55,264 nt of DNA from assembly GCF_014467235.1 (NCBI RefSeq), contig NZ_NKHP01000026.1:1-55264 (forward strand). The letters are read 5' to 3'. Shown here one piece after another: positions 8,410 to 16,797 of this stretch (position 1 is the stretch's first letter; each line of letters begins with the position of its first letter). The notes under the pieces were generated by a model. It worked only from the letters and a program-made list of their open reading frames with translations. It was not told the DNA's origin and did no database searches. This DNA is from Xenorhabdus indica. GTDB lineage: Bacteria > Pseudomonadota > Gammaproteobacteria > Enterobacterales > Enterobacteriaceae. The translations under genes were made by a program, and so were the position numbers.

Positions 8410-9588
8410 ATGGCAATAGTAAAAAATGAGAAGATTAAGCATATTGAAATAATTCTAAAAATCAGTGAACGATGCAATATCAATTGTACTTACTGCTATG
8501 TATTCAACATGGGGAACACGCTGGCTGCCGATAGTACTCCAATCATATCTCTTGATAATGTAGCTGCGCTGAGAGGATTCTTTGAACGCTCTGTAATAGA
8601 AAACGAGATTGAAGTGATCCAGGTAGATTTTCACGGTGGTGAGCCACTGATGATGAAAAAAGAACGTTTCAACCGAATGTGCGAGATTCTCCGCGAGGGA
8701 AACTATGGCAGTTCTCGGCTAGTTTTGGCGTTACAGACTAATGGCATTCTGATTGATGATGAATGGATTGCGCTTTTTGAGAAACACCAAGTGCACGCAA
8801 GCATATCTATAGATGGCCCAAAACACATCAATGACCGACACCGGCTGGACCAAAAAGGAAAAAGTACTTACGAGGGAACAGTTAAGGGCTTACGCATGCT
8901 CCAGAATGCCTGGGCACAAGGGCGCATCCCGGTAGAACCAGGAATTCTTTCTGTGGCTAATGCTAAAGCGAATGGAGAGGAAATTTATCACCACTTCTCA
9001 AAGGAACTTAAATGTCAGCGTTTTGATTTCCTCATACCCGATGATCAGCATACTGATGGTATTGACGCGGAGGGCATTGGCCGATTCCTTAATGAGGCGC
9101 TTGATGCCTGGTTTGCTGACGGCCAGCCAAATATTTTTGTCAGGATCTTTAACACATACCTCGGTACGATGCTCAATAATCAGTTTAGCCGTGTTCTTGG
9201 CATCAGCGCTAATGTTGAATCTGCTTATGCTTTCACGGTAACTTCCGACGGCCTGCTTCGCATCGATGATACCTTACGCTCAACTTCGGATAAGATATTC
9301 AACTCCATTGGTCATGTCAGCAAGTTAACTCTCGCAAGCGTACTCGAATCATCTAATGTCAGAGAATATCTTTCGCTGAGCGACGAGTTACCTGACGCTT
9401 GTTGCGGCTGTATATGGAGTAAAGTCTGCCATGGTGGCCGACTGGTAAATCGTTTTTCTCAGACAAATCGTTTCCATAATAAAACCGTGTTCTGTCCATC
9501 CATGCGGCTTTTTCTCAGTCGCGCTGCATCACACTTGATTGCGGCCGGTATCAGTGAAGAGACAATAATAGAAAATATCCAAAAATAA
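8410..9588 (+). CDS. xyeB: XyeB-family radical SAM/SPASM peptide maturase
   Basis: 392 residues from the ATG at 8410, which has GGAGGG 8 bases upstream; longer frames starting before the attenuator are rejected. The radical SAM cluster motif C22-x3-C26-x2-C29 (CNINCTYCYVFNMG) binds the catalytic [4Fe-4S] and SAM. A Cys-rich SPASM-like C-terminus (LPDACCGCIWSKVC...VFCPS) would hold auxiliary clusters. The GGEPL SAM-binding element (FHGGEPLMM) and SIDGP follow as in other peptide-modifying SPASM enzymes. Enzymes of this family join an aromatic ring carbon to the beta-carbon of the third residue of an aromatic-x-x motif, producing strained cyclophanes. Placement directly after the precursor gene supports that substrate. 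It acts in the cytoplasm before export. Confidence 0.92.
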   Translation: MAIVKNEKIKHIEIILKISERCNINCTYCYVFNMGNTLAADSTPIISLDNVAALRGFFERSVIENEIEVIQVDFHGGEPLMMKKERFNRMCEILREGNYGSSRLVLALQTNGILIDDEWIALFEKHQVHASISIDGPKHINDRHRLDQKGKSTYEGTVKGLRMLQNAWAQGRIPVEPGILSVANAKANGEEIYHHFSKELKCQRFDFLIPDDQHTDGIDAEGIGRFLNEALDAWFADGQPNIFVRIFNTYLGTMLNNQFSRVLGISANVESAYAFTVTSDGLLRIDDTLRSTSDKIFNSIGHVSKLTLASVLESSNVREYLSLSDELPDACCGCIWSKVCHGGRLVNRFSQTNRFHNKTVFCPSMRLFLSRAASHLIAAGISEETIIENIQK

Positions 9589-9606
9589 GAATAGTGAACT
9601 CCAACA

Positions 9607-10506
9607 ATGATCAAATTTAATTATTGGTTAGCAATACTTTCATTTTTTATTATCGCTACTTTTTCAGAGAATTCTCCTGCTAATATAGAAAAACCTGTAA
9701 TACTAAAACTGAACTTTGATAAATATTCTGTTCCTTATACAACATTTATGATTGACGGTCAGCCAGTATATGCAATGGTTGATACAGGCTCTTCTATGGA
9801 TTTTTACCTTTATGAAGATCAGATAAATAAAATAAAAGGACTCAAAAAAGAAAACACTTATCACAGTACCGATTTAACCGGAAAAGTTCAGGAAAATATA
9901 AAGTATCTGGTTAATTCTCTGGATTTAAATAATATGAAATTTAAAAATGTGATTGTAACTCCATTTAAGCAATGGGGACTATTGGTTTATCACAAAGGAA
10001 AATTGCCAGATACTCCTGTTGTGGGTCTCGGTGCTTTTAAAGACAAACAAATAACACTGGACTATATCTCTAATTCATTAATTATAGCGGATAGTCTTAC
10101 TGGTAATCGAAAAACGCCAAAAGGTTTTACAGAACTTACTTTCCAAATGTCCGCTGATGGAATGGTCTTTGATGCCGAGCAGTCAGGTCATAAATATCAC
10201 ATGATCCTGGATACAGGCGCTACCGTATCTATGATATGGCGTGAGAGGCTTAAGTCCTATAGACCGATAAGCTGTTTAACGGCTCATCCAGAAATGGATA
10301 ACAAAGGATGTGAAGCCACAACGCTTACAATTAAATCAATAACCGGGAAACCAGAACATTTTGGCGCTGTCATTGTTGACGGGCATTTTCAACATATGGG
10401 AAAAGTTGACGGCCTTATAGGAAACAGCTTCCTTAGAAACAAAAAAATAATCATCGATTTTAAAAATAAGAAGGTTTTTCTTTCCGATGAGCACCGAAAA
10501 GAATGA
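9607..10506 (+). CDS. Secreted retropepsin-like aspartic protease homologue of the triceptide operon
   Basis: 299 residues, with an N-terminal hydrophobic signal (MIKFNYWLAILSFFIIATFS) predicting periplasmic location. It contains two clan-AA aspartic motifs: D59-T-G-S-S and D202-T-G-A. Each is followed by a hydrophobic-hydrophobic-Gly element (VVGLGAF about residue 138, GLIGNSFL about residue 270) as in retropepsin-type folds. It therefore looks like two half-domains in one chain that could form a complete active site. It lies between xyeB and the HlyD gene, 18 bases after xyeB, and overlaps the next gene by 20 bases, so it belongs to the operon. Possible roles are trimming the peptide after export or immunity. 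Which one cannot be decided from sequence. Confidence 0.8.
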   Translation: MIKFNYWLAILSFFIIATFSENSPANIEKPVILKLNFDKYSVPYTTFMIDGQPVYAMVDTGSSMDFYLYEDQINKIKGLKKENTYHSTDLTGKVQENIKYLVNSLDLNNMKFKNVIVTPFKQWGLLVYHKGKLPDTPVVGLGAFKDKQITLDYISNSLIIADSLTGNRKTPKGFTELTFQMSADGMVFDAEQSGHKYHMILDTGATVSMIWRERLKSYRPISCLTAHPEMDNKGCEATTLTIKSITGKPEHFGAVIVDGHFQHMGKVDGLIGNSFLRNKKIIIDFKNKKVFLSDEHRKE

Positions 10507-11758
10507 AAATTCAATCTATCGTATCGAAGCTCTGCAACATAAGCGAGAAGGATGGCTTGGTACATCTTATCTGAACATTCCATCAAGTCTCTCCATTTGT
10601 CTTCTGACAGGTATGCTGACTTTCGTTTTCATTATATCAATAATTACATTTGGTTCTTACAGCGAAAGAGTCAATGTCACAGGCATTGTAGTTTATGATC
10701 CCCCCGCTGTGTCATTAATTGCGCAAAACGATGGTGTAGTTATTCAATCAGCAGCCTTAGAAAAAAAATTAATTAAGCAAGGTGAAGTCATTTTTTCTGT
10801 GAGTGATGAAATTGAAACGCATCTTGGTGCTACCAACTTTGAAATAGAGGTACGTTTGAGAAACCAACAGAATGTACTTTTGAAAAAACTTAATATGACT
10901 ACCAGAGAAGCTGATGAAAATAAAATTTATCTCATTGAAAAAATAAAAAATAAAGAACAAGAAATAGAAAACCTAAATATTCTTATAAAAACATCGGAGG
11001 AGCAGAAGAAATGGTTAGAAAAAAAATCTAGCTTATATGCACAATTGAGGAAAAAAGGTCTTGCACTTGACACTGAATTTATAGACAGGAAGAAAGATTA
11101 TTATTCCGCTACTGTGAATCTCTCATCTGCAAGGGTAAAGATAATTACCCTGCAAGGAGAGTTACTGGATTTGAAAAAGAAAATATCTGCTATCGACAGA
11201 GAATTAGACTCCGCGAAGAAATCAATCGCAACTGAAATTGCCGGCATAGAGCAACAGATCCTGATGATAGAAAGAAAAAGAGAATATTTAATTACTGCAC
11301 CACTTGATGGAATGATAACCAGCGTAACCGTCCATAAAGGTGAGAGGGTAAAGGCAGGACAACAAATCGCTGTACTCATTCCCCGGAATGCAATGCCAAA
11401 AATTGAGCTGCTTTCTCCGTCTGATTCTCTCGGTGATATTGCTAACGGGCAGCGGGTAAAGATGCGAGTGGCTGCATATCCATATCAATGGCATGGAAAG
11501 ATTGCAGGTATCATAGAAACAATATCAGAAGCACCAGTAAATATTTCCCCATCCGCTCAGGCAAACGATGAAAATAAAGGTAAAGAGCTTTTTCGGATAA
11601 TAGTACGACCAGTTATGACAGCGAGGCAAAAAAGCATATTTCTTCTGCCGGGCATGAAAGTAGAAACAGAGATATATGTAAGGGCTAGAAAAATTTACGA
11701 GTGGCTCTTTATGCCAGTTAAGAGGGTATATGAACGAGCAAACGACAGTATGCAATAA
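10487..11758 (+). CDS. HlyD-family membrane fusion protein of the triceptide exporter
   Basis: 423 residues. A short cytoplasmic N-terminus leads into one membrane segment (about residues 31-57, LSICLLTGMLTFVFIISIITFG). A lipoyl-like half (VVYDPPAVSLIAQNDGVV) follows, then a long charged coiled coil (about 100-260), the second lipoyl half (ITAPLDGMITSVTVHKGERVKAGQ) and beta-barrel elements. This is the standard order for periplasmic adaptors that link an inner-membrane ABC exporter to an outer-membrane channel. The start overlaps the upstream gene by 20 bases, and the end overlaps the ABC gene by 29, showing tight translational coupling. No outer-membrane TolC gene is in the cluster, so a housekeeping TolC is probably used. 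Confidence 0.9.
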   Translation: MSTEKNENSIYRIEALQHKREGWLGTSYLNIPSSLSICLLTGMLTFVFIISIITFGSYSERVNVTGIVVYDPPAVSLIAQNDGVVIQSAALEKKLIKQGEVIFSVSDEIETHLGATNFEIEVRLRNQQNVLLKKLNMTTREADENKIYLIEKIKNKEQEIENLNILIKTSEEQKKWLEKKSSLYAQLRKKGLALDTEFIDRKKDYYSATVNLSSARVKIITLQGELLDLKKKISAIDRELDSAKKSIATEIAGIEQQILMIERKREYLITAPLDGMITSVTVHKGERVKAGQQIAVLIPRNAMPKIELLSPSDSLGDIANGQRVKMRVAAYPYQWHGKIAGIIETISEAPVNISPSAQANDENKGKELFRIIVRPVMTARQKSIFLLPGMKVETEIYVRARKIYEWLFMPVKRVYERANDSMQ

Positions 11759-13895
11759 AAAAATGCAGCACAAAATTAATGGTTTTTTTGAGTCTTTCGG
11801 CAAAAAACTTCCTGTAATCATGCAAACAGAAACCACAGAATGTGGATTAGCATGCCTAGCCATGATTGCGACTTGGCACAACCGGGAGACTGATGTCTAC
11901 AGTATGAGGAAGATTTTCGACGTATCGAGCAATGGTATGTCATTAAGGCAACTCATCACGGTAGCAGGAAAAATAAATATGAATGCCAGAGCTATGCGCC
12001 TTGAGCTTGAAGAACTCAGAAGTGTCAAGCTTCCATGCATCCTGCACTGGTCCTTTAACCATTTTGTGGTATTAAAAAAAATCACAATAAAAAATGCTGT
12101 TATCCATGATCCTGCTTTAGGGAAAAGAGTGATCTCTCTGAAAGAATTATCAAATAAATTCACGGGGATAGTTCTGGAAGTATGGCCACAGTCTGATTTT
12201 AAAAAGGAGAAAACGGGTGAGAGCATCACAATCACAGATATGTTCCGGGGGGTGTCCGGGCTTAGAAGCACGCTGTTAAAAATCATTCTGCTGTCGCTCT
12301 TTATTGAAGGATTAGCTCTTTCAATCCCCCTAAGTTCTCAATTTATTATTGATGTAGTGTTACGCTCCAGCGACCTTGAGATGTTAAACCTGATTGTTAT
12401 TGGCGTTATTTTTCTGCTTATCCTTCGCTCTGCCCTCAGTATCATCCGGGCCTGGACGCTAATGGCAATGCGTTACTCACTGGGAATACAGTGGAGCATA
12501 GGTTTTTTTAACCGATTACTCAGCCTGCCATTATCATTCTTTGAAAAACGTCATGTGGGAGATATAGTCTCCCGGCTGACATCACTCAATGAGATCAAGG
12601 AGGCTTTCACTGCTGAAATGCTGACGTCTTTACTTGATGTACTCATCCTGCTAACGCTGGCTACTCTGATGTTCTGTTACAGCCCACTCTTGGCCATGAT
12701 TTCACTGCTCATTGCTGCTATTTATCTTGGGGTAAAACTTGCATTCTATGACACATATAAGAGTGCAAGAGTTGAAGCAATTACCAATGAGGCGCGGCAG
12801 TCATCTCATTTCCTTGAGACAGTGCGAAACGTATCATGTGTCAAGGTATTTGCTCTGTCAGAAAATCGTCGTATTGCATGGATTAATAAGGTGATTGATA
12901 CCGCTAATGCCCGGACTCATTTATTTAAGATAGATCTCATAAACCAAACCTTATCCGGGTTTCTTACAGGACTCTCATCGGCGACAATTTTGTTCTTTGG
13001 TGGTCATCTCATGGAGCAAAGTGCAATAACAACAGGCATTCTATTTGCCTTTATGCTCTATTCTGATATGTTCCTTACCCGTTTTATCAAGGTGGTAAAT
13101 TCACTCTTTAACTTTCGTCTTATATCAATACACTCGGATCGTCTCACAGACATAGCAACATCAAAAACAGAAAGCGCCTGGTATCCGAAAAACCGGATAT
13201 CTCTTAATAACGTAACAGGTCGGATAACACTTAACAATCTCACCTATCGTTACGGAGAAGCTGATCCCTTCATTTTTAAAGGCATCGACATGGAGATTAA
13301 TGCCGGCGAGAACGTAGCGATCATAGGCCCGTCAGGTTGTGGTAAATCAACTCTTCTCAGAATAATAGCTGGTTTAGCTATTCCTCAGTCAGGGGATGTA
13401 TTAGTTGATGGTACTAGCTTACGGCAGATTGGTATTGACGAATATCGTCGACACACCGCATTTGTAATGCAGGATGATAAACTTTTTGCTGCTTCCTTGA
13501 TGGATAATATTTCCTCCTTTGACCCTCAACCCGATCTTGAATGGATGTATCAATGTGCTAAAGCAGCAGCAATACACGACGAGATTATGGCGATGCCGAT
13601 GCAATACGAAACAATGATAGGTGATATGGGAAGTATTCTTTCAGGAGGACAAAAACAACGCGTATCTCTTGCAAGAGCGCTTTATAAACGCCCGCGCATC
13701 CTCTTACTTGATGAGGCTACCAGCGACCTAGACGTTTTTAACGAACGAAAGATAAACGAAGCCTTAAAGCAAATGTCTATTACCCGCATTTTTGTAGCCC
13801 ATCGGCCAGAAACGATTGCCGTCGCGGATAGGATATATAATCTAAAAAACAAAGCCTTTACGAGATTTGACATCTCCAGCACTGTTTTGTTCTGA
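11730..13895 (+). CDS. Peptidase-containing ABC exporter (C39) for the triceptide
   Basis: 721 residues in three domains. The first is an N-terminal peptidase C39 domain with an intact triad (C38 in TECGLACLAM, H111 in NHFVVL, D127 in HDPALG). A six-helix transmembrane domain follows (about 165-450). The last is an ATPase with Walker A GPSGCGKST (533-541), signature LSGGQKQR (about 638) and Walker B LLLDEATSDLD (about 658). Such transporters cut leader peptides after Gly-Gly and export the core, matching SGG/W in the precursor at 8190. The ATG at 11730 overlaps the HlyD gene and has GAGGG just upstream; a later ATG at 11763 is a weaker alternative. It is the last gene of the operon. Confidence 0.93.
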   Translation: MNEQTTVCNKKMQHKINGFFESFGKKLPVIMQTETTECGLACLAMIATWHNRETDVYSMRKIFDVSSNGMSLRQLITVAGKINMNARAMRLELEELRSVKLPCILHWSFNHFVVLKKITIKNAVIHDPALGKRVISLKELSNKFTGIVLEVWPQSDFKKEKTGESITITDMFRGVSGLRSTLLKIILLSLFIEGLALSIPLSSQFIIDVVLRSSDLEMLNLIVIGVIFLLILRSALSIIRAWTLMAMRYSLGIQWSIGFFNRLLSLPLSFFEKRHVGDIVSRLTSLNEIKEAFTAEMLTSLLDVLILLTLATLMFCYSPLLAMISLLIAAIYLGVKLAFYDTYKSARVEAITNEARQSSHFLETVRNVSCVKVFALSENRRIAWINKVIDTANARTHLFKIDLINQTLSGFLTGLSSATILFFGGHLMEQSAITTGILFAFMLYSDMFLTRFIKVVNSLFNFRLISIHSDRLTDIATSKTESAWYPKNRISLNNVTGRITLNNLTYRYGEADPFIFKGIDMEINAGENVAIIGPSGCGKSTLLRIIAGLAIPQSGDVLVDGTSLRQIGIDEYRRHTAFVMQDDKLFAASLMDNISSFDPQPDLEWMYQCAKAAAIHDEIMAMPMQYETMIGDMGSILSGGQKQRVSLARALYKRPRILLLDEATSDLDVFNERKINEALKQMSITRIFVAHRPETIAVADRIYNLKNKAFTRFDISSTVLF

Positions 13896-13910
13896 TTGTA
13901 TTTTTGATTC

Positions 13911-13937
13911 TAAGCCCCATGGCAACATGGGGTTTAT
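13911..13937. terminator. Terminator of the triceptide operon
   Basis: CCCCATG (13915-13921), tetraloop GCAA, CATGGGG (13926-13932), then TTTATT. It sits between the rightward exporter gene and the leftward gdhA, and flanking A/T bases would let it work from both sides. Confidence 0.8.
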
Positions 13938-13979
13938 TCATCAAAAAATCACCTATTGTTCACTGATAAGCTCACTGGA

Positions 13980-15323
13980 TTACAATACCCCCTGCGCCAG
14001 CATTGCATCAGCGACTTTAACAAAGCCAGCTATATTCGCTCCCTGTACGTAGTTGGTTTGCTTGCTTTCTCCACCATATTCTACACAGGCCTGATGAATA
14101 TCGAGCATAATGTGGTGTAAGCGGATGTCCACTTTCTCTGCTTTCCAACTGAGACGCGCTGCATTCTGCGCCATTTCCAGACCAGAAGTCGCTACGCCTC
14201 CCGCATTGGCCGCTTTACCCGGTGCAAACAAAACGCCCGCCTCAAGGAAAACATCCGTCGCTGCAATAGTTGCTGGCATATTTGCCCCTTCTGCAACCGC
14301 TTTTACACCATTCTTAATCAGTAATTTCGCATCTTCCAGATCCAGTTCATTCTGGGTAGCGCAAGGCAGAGCTATATCGACAGGCACCGACCACGGATTT
14401 TGCCCTTTAAGGAAAGTCAAACCACGCTCTTTGGCATAATCTTCGACACGACCATAACGCTTATTTTTAATCTCTTCGAGATGAGCCAGCTTCTCTGGAG
14501 TGAAACCTTCCTCATCCAACACAGTACCGCCAGAATCAGATACCGTAACCACTTTAGCGCCCTGCTCCATACATTTTTCAATAGTATATTGAGCAACATT
14601 TCCCGCTCCAGAAACGGACACCCGCATCCCATCCAGCTCCATACCATGACGTTTAAGCATGGCATGAGTGAAATAAACCAGGCCATAACCTGTTGCTTCA
14701 GGGCGGATTAAACTGCCACCAAAAGAAAGTTCCTTACCAGTGAAAACGCAAGCGGTATTGTTGGATAATTTCTTCATCATCCCCGCCATAAAGGCAACCT
14801 CCCGGCCACCAACACCAATATCACCGGCAGGTACATCGGTATCAGGCCCTAGATGGCGGTACAATTCTGTCATCAATGCCTGACAAAACCGCATGATTTC
14901 ACCCTGACTTTTTCCTTTCGGATCGAAATCAGAGCCTCCTTTTCCACCTCCCATTGGCAACGTTGTCAGCGCGTTTTTCAACGTTTGCTCAAAACCCAAA
15001 AACTTAAGGATTGAGAGATTCACGGAAGGATGAAAACGCATCCCCCCTTTAAATGGCCCAATGGCAGAGTTAAACTGTACTCGCCATGCGCGATTTACCT
15101 GAACTCTTCCCTGATCATCAACCCAGCTAACGCGGAATTGAATGACTCTTTCCGGTTCAACCAGACGCTCCAGCAAACCTTGCTCACGATATTGCGGATT
15201 TCTTTCAAGAAAAGGCCAAAGTGATGACATCACTTCTCTTACCGCTTGTAAATATTCTGGTTGATGTGGATTGTGACACTGTATTGATTCGAGAAATGAG
15301 ACTAAAGATGATGAAACATTCAT
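13980..15323 (-). CDS. gdhA: NADP-specific glutamate dehydrogenase
   Basis: 447 residues, the length of E. coli GdhA. It converts 2-oxoglutarate, ammonia and NADPH to glutamate in the cytoplasm, the low-affinity ammonia assimilation route. Recognisable blocks are the substrate region FKGGMRFHPSVNLSILKFLGFEQ, the catalytic lysine loop LPMGGGKGGSDFDPKGKS, DIGVGGREVAFMAG and the Rossmann motif SVSGAGNVAQYTIEK. Start MNVSSSLVSF matches the family. It is a single-gene unit between the triceptide operon and uspA. In E. coli gdhA is not next to uspA, so this junction is lineage-specific. Confidence 0.96.
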   Translation of the reverse strand: MNVSSSLVSFLESIQCHNPHQPEYLQAVREVMSSLWPFLERNPQYREQGLLERLVEPERVIQFRVSWVDDQGRVQVNRAWRVQFNSAIGPFKGGMRFHPSVNLSILKFLGFEQTLKNALTTLPMGGGKGGSDFDPKGKSQGEIMRFCQALMTELYRHLGPDTDVPAGDIGVGGREVAFMAGMMKKLSNNTACVFTGKELSFGGSLIRPEATGYGLVYFTHAMLKRHGMELDGMRVSVSGAGNVAQYTIEKCMEQGAKVVTVSDSGGTVLDEEGFTPEKLAHLEEIKNKRYGRVEDYAKERGLTFLKGQNPWSVPVDIALPCATQNELDLEDAKLLIKNGVKAVAEGANMPATIAATDVFLEAGVLFAPGKAANAGGVATSGLEMAQNAARLSWKAEKVDIRLHHIMLDIHQACVEYGGESKQTNYVQGANIAGFVKVADAMLAQGVL

Positions 15324-15537
15324 TTATAGCTTCCTTTATATCATTCAGATGTGATGCTCCCCCTGCCATTTTCCTTTTTATTTTTTGTCGAAAATGTGAG
15401 GTAACTACGGTTTGCTTTCTGAATATACCACTGTTTCATGATTGAATTTCAATAACTATTTTTATAAGTTTTGTTAAAAATAATTCAGACAATTTCCAAA
15501 AAAGTGGCATTAAAAGAGTCATCATCTTTTCTTAAGC

Positions 15538-15569
15538 CAAAAAAATCGCCTGCACAAGCAGACGATTTC
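15538..15569 (-). terminator. Terminator of uspA
   Basis: Read on the minus strand: AAATCGTCTGC, loop TTGT, GCAGGCGATTT followed by more T. An 11-bp stem with one G-U pair and a T-run, 25 bases after the uspA stop. Confidence 0.85.
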
Positions 15570-15593
15570 ACAGAATCCAATTTTAACCGAAGA

Positions 15594-16025
15594 TTAATCT
15601 TCATCACGTAATGGAACAATCAGCATATCAATATGAACTGTATTAATAAGCTGACGTGCGGAAGACATTAGCTTGCTCCAAAAATCCTGATGATGACCGC
15701 ACACAACTAAATCCATATCATATTGCTTGATAGCATCAACAAGGACTTGCCCTAAATCACCGCTGCCACTTAGCGTTTCCTGAATTTCATAGCTTGAATT
15801 GGCAGACAATTCTTTCAGAGAATTACGAGTTTCATCAGCAATACGCTCTTGCATATCACCAAGATTCACGTCAATTAGACCGGTATAAAGATCAGAGTAG
15901 TTGACATCAACATGGATCAAGGAGACTTTGGCATTGTATGGTTTTGCCAATGAAACCGCTTTATCCACCAAAATCCTGCTTTCTGGAGATAGATCAACTG
16001 CAACAAGGATATGTTTGTAAGCCAT
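15594..16025 (-). CDS. uspA: Universal stress protein A
   Basis: 143 residues, E. coli UspA being 144. It starts [16 protein letters not shown] and keeps the Usp fold blocks ([50 protein letters not shown]). UspA is a small cytoplasmic dimer that accumulates in growth arrest and many stresses. E. coli UspA lacks ATP binding; the G-2x-G-9x-G(S/T) nucleotide motif is also not evident here. It is divergent from uspB as in E. coli. A 14-bp palindrome lies about 95 bases upstream of its start. Confidence 0.96.
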   Translation of the reverse strand: MAYKHILVAVDLSPESRILVDKAVSLAKPYNAKVSLIHVDVNYSDLYTGLIDVNLGDMQERIADETRNSLKELSANSSYEIQETLSGSGDLGQVLVDAIKQYDMDLVVCGHHQDFWSKLMSSARQLINTVHIDMLIVPLRDED

Positions 16026-16368
16026 ATAAGTGAACTCCTTCCATCAAATGGATTGGCGGCATTAAACGCCATGATTCTATGCTTATACTATAACTGCTTG
16101 AGGTCTCTTTTGAGTGTTGTTGTGATCACAACTTGTTACTTTATTTTTTTAACCATTTGAAAATACAGACATATTATTACAACACTACGGTAATATTAAA
16201 TACCTTATCAGCATTACATTCCCTGTTCTGGATCCATTTTTCACTGTCGTTTGACTTTTCTAATACTCTATTTCCTCCTAAAATTTAATACAGTGATTAT
16301 TCATATTGCTACCTTTTGAGATGAATTTTTAATCTGGTATTTCATTGCCGCTCTAAGGAGGGGGAAAT
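16026..16368. other. uspA-uspB divergent control region
   Basis: 343 bases between two divergent stress genes. Apart from the palindrome at 16119-16132 I see AT-rich sequence with possible promoters in both directions (TATACT and similar) but no decisive box. AGGAGGGGGAAAT before 16369 is the uspB ribosome site. Confidence 0.5.
16119..16132. promoter_or_regulatory. 14-bp perfect palindrome upstream of uspA
   Basis: GTTGTGATCACAAC is a perfect 14-base palindrome in the uspA/uspB divergent region. It resembles a binding site for a dimeric regulator; the TGTGA/TCACA halves touch directly, so it is not a standard CRP site, which needs 6 bases between them. The regulator is unknown. Confidence 0.5.
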
Positions 16369-16695
16369 ATGTTCAGTATGGTTGCATTCTTTTGGGCAAT
16401 TTGCTTTATCTGTATTATCAATATATTACGCTACATCTCTTCGCTCCGCGTATTATTATCTATTTTGCGCCAGGCAGATCCGATGCTATACCAATCTATT
16501 GATGGTAATGGCTTTTTTACTGCTAATGGTCAGTTTGATAAACATATTCGGTTGGTACACTACATCAATTCGCAAAGCTATCTCAACCATCACAGTACTG
16601 ATGTTATCTTTTTCTGCGAAAGGCTGCGGAAACAATTTATATTGACGAGTGTGTTATGTGGGATTGTTTTACTGTGTCTGATCGTCATTGTCTGA
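16369..16695 (+). CDS. uspB: Universal stress protein B
   Basis: 108 residues, closely similar to E. coli UspB (111). It has two predicted membrane helices (about residues 3-22 and 88-107) around a basic central segment containing LYQSIDGNGFFTANGQ. UspB is an inner-membrane protein under RpoS control in E. coli and contributes to stationary-phase ethanol resistance. The start MFSMVAFFWAICF has a strong AGGAGGGGG ribosome site and matches the family. It is divergent from uspA and convergent with pitA across a shared terminator. Confidence 0.95.
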   Translation: MFSMVAFFWAICFICIINILRYISSLRVLLSILRQADPMLYQSIDGNGFFTANGQFDKHIRLVHYINSQSYLNHHSTDVIFFCERLRKQFILTSVLCGIVLLCLIVIV

Positions 16696-16747
16696 TAGTG
16701 ATAGTTTGATAGCAATGGCAAAGGAAAACGAATGTGAAAAGTGCAAT

Positions 16748-16786
16748 AAAAAGGGTTGAGCCACTGAATGTGACTCAACCCTTTTT
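16748..16786. terminator. Bidirectional terminator between uspB and pitA
   Basis: AAAAAGGGTTGAG (16748-16760) and CTCAACCCTTTTT (16774-16786) form a 13-bp perfect stem flanked by A and T runs on either side, suited to both convergent genes. Confidence 0.92.
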
Positions 16787-16797
16787 CCTAAAAACGA

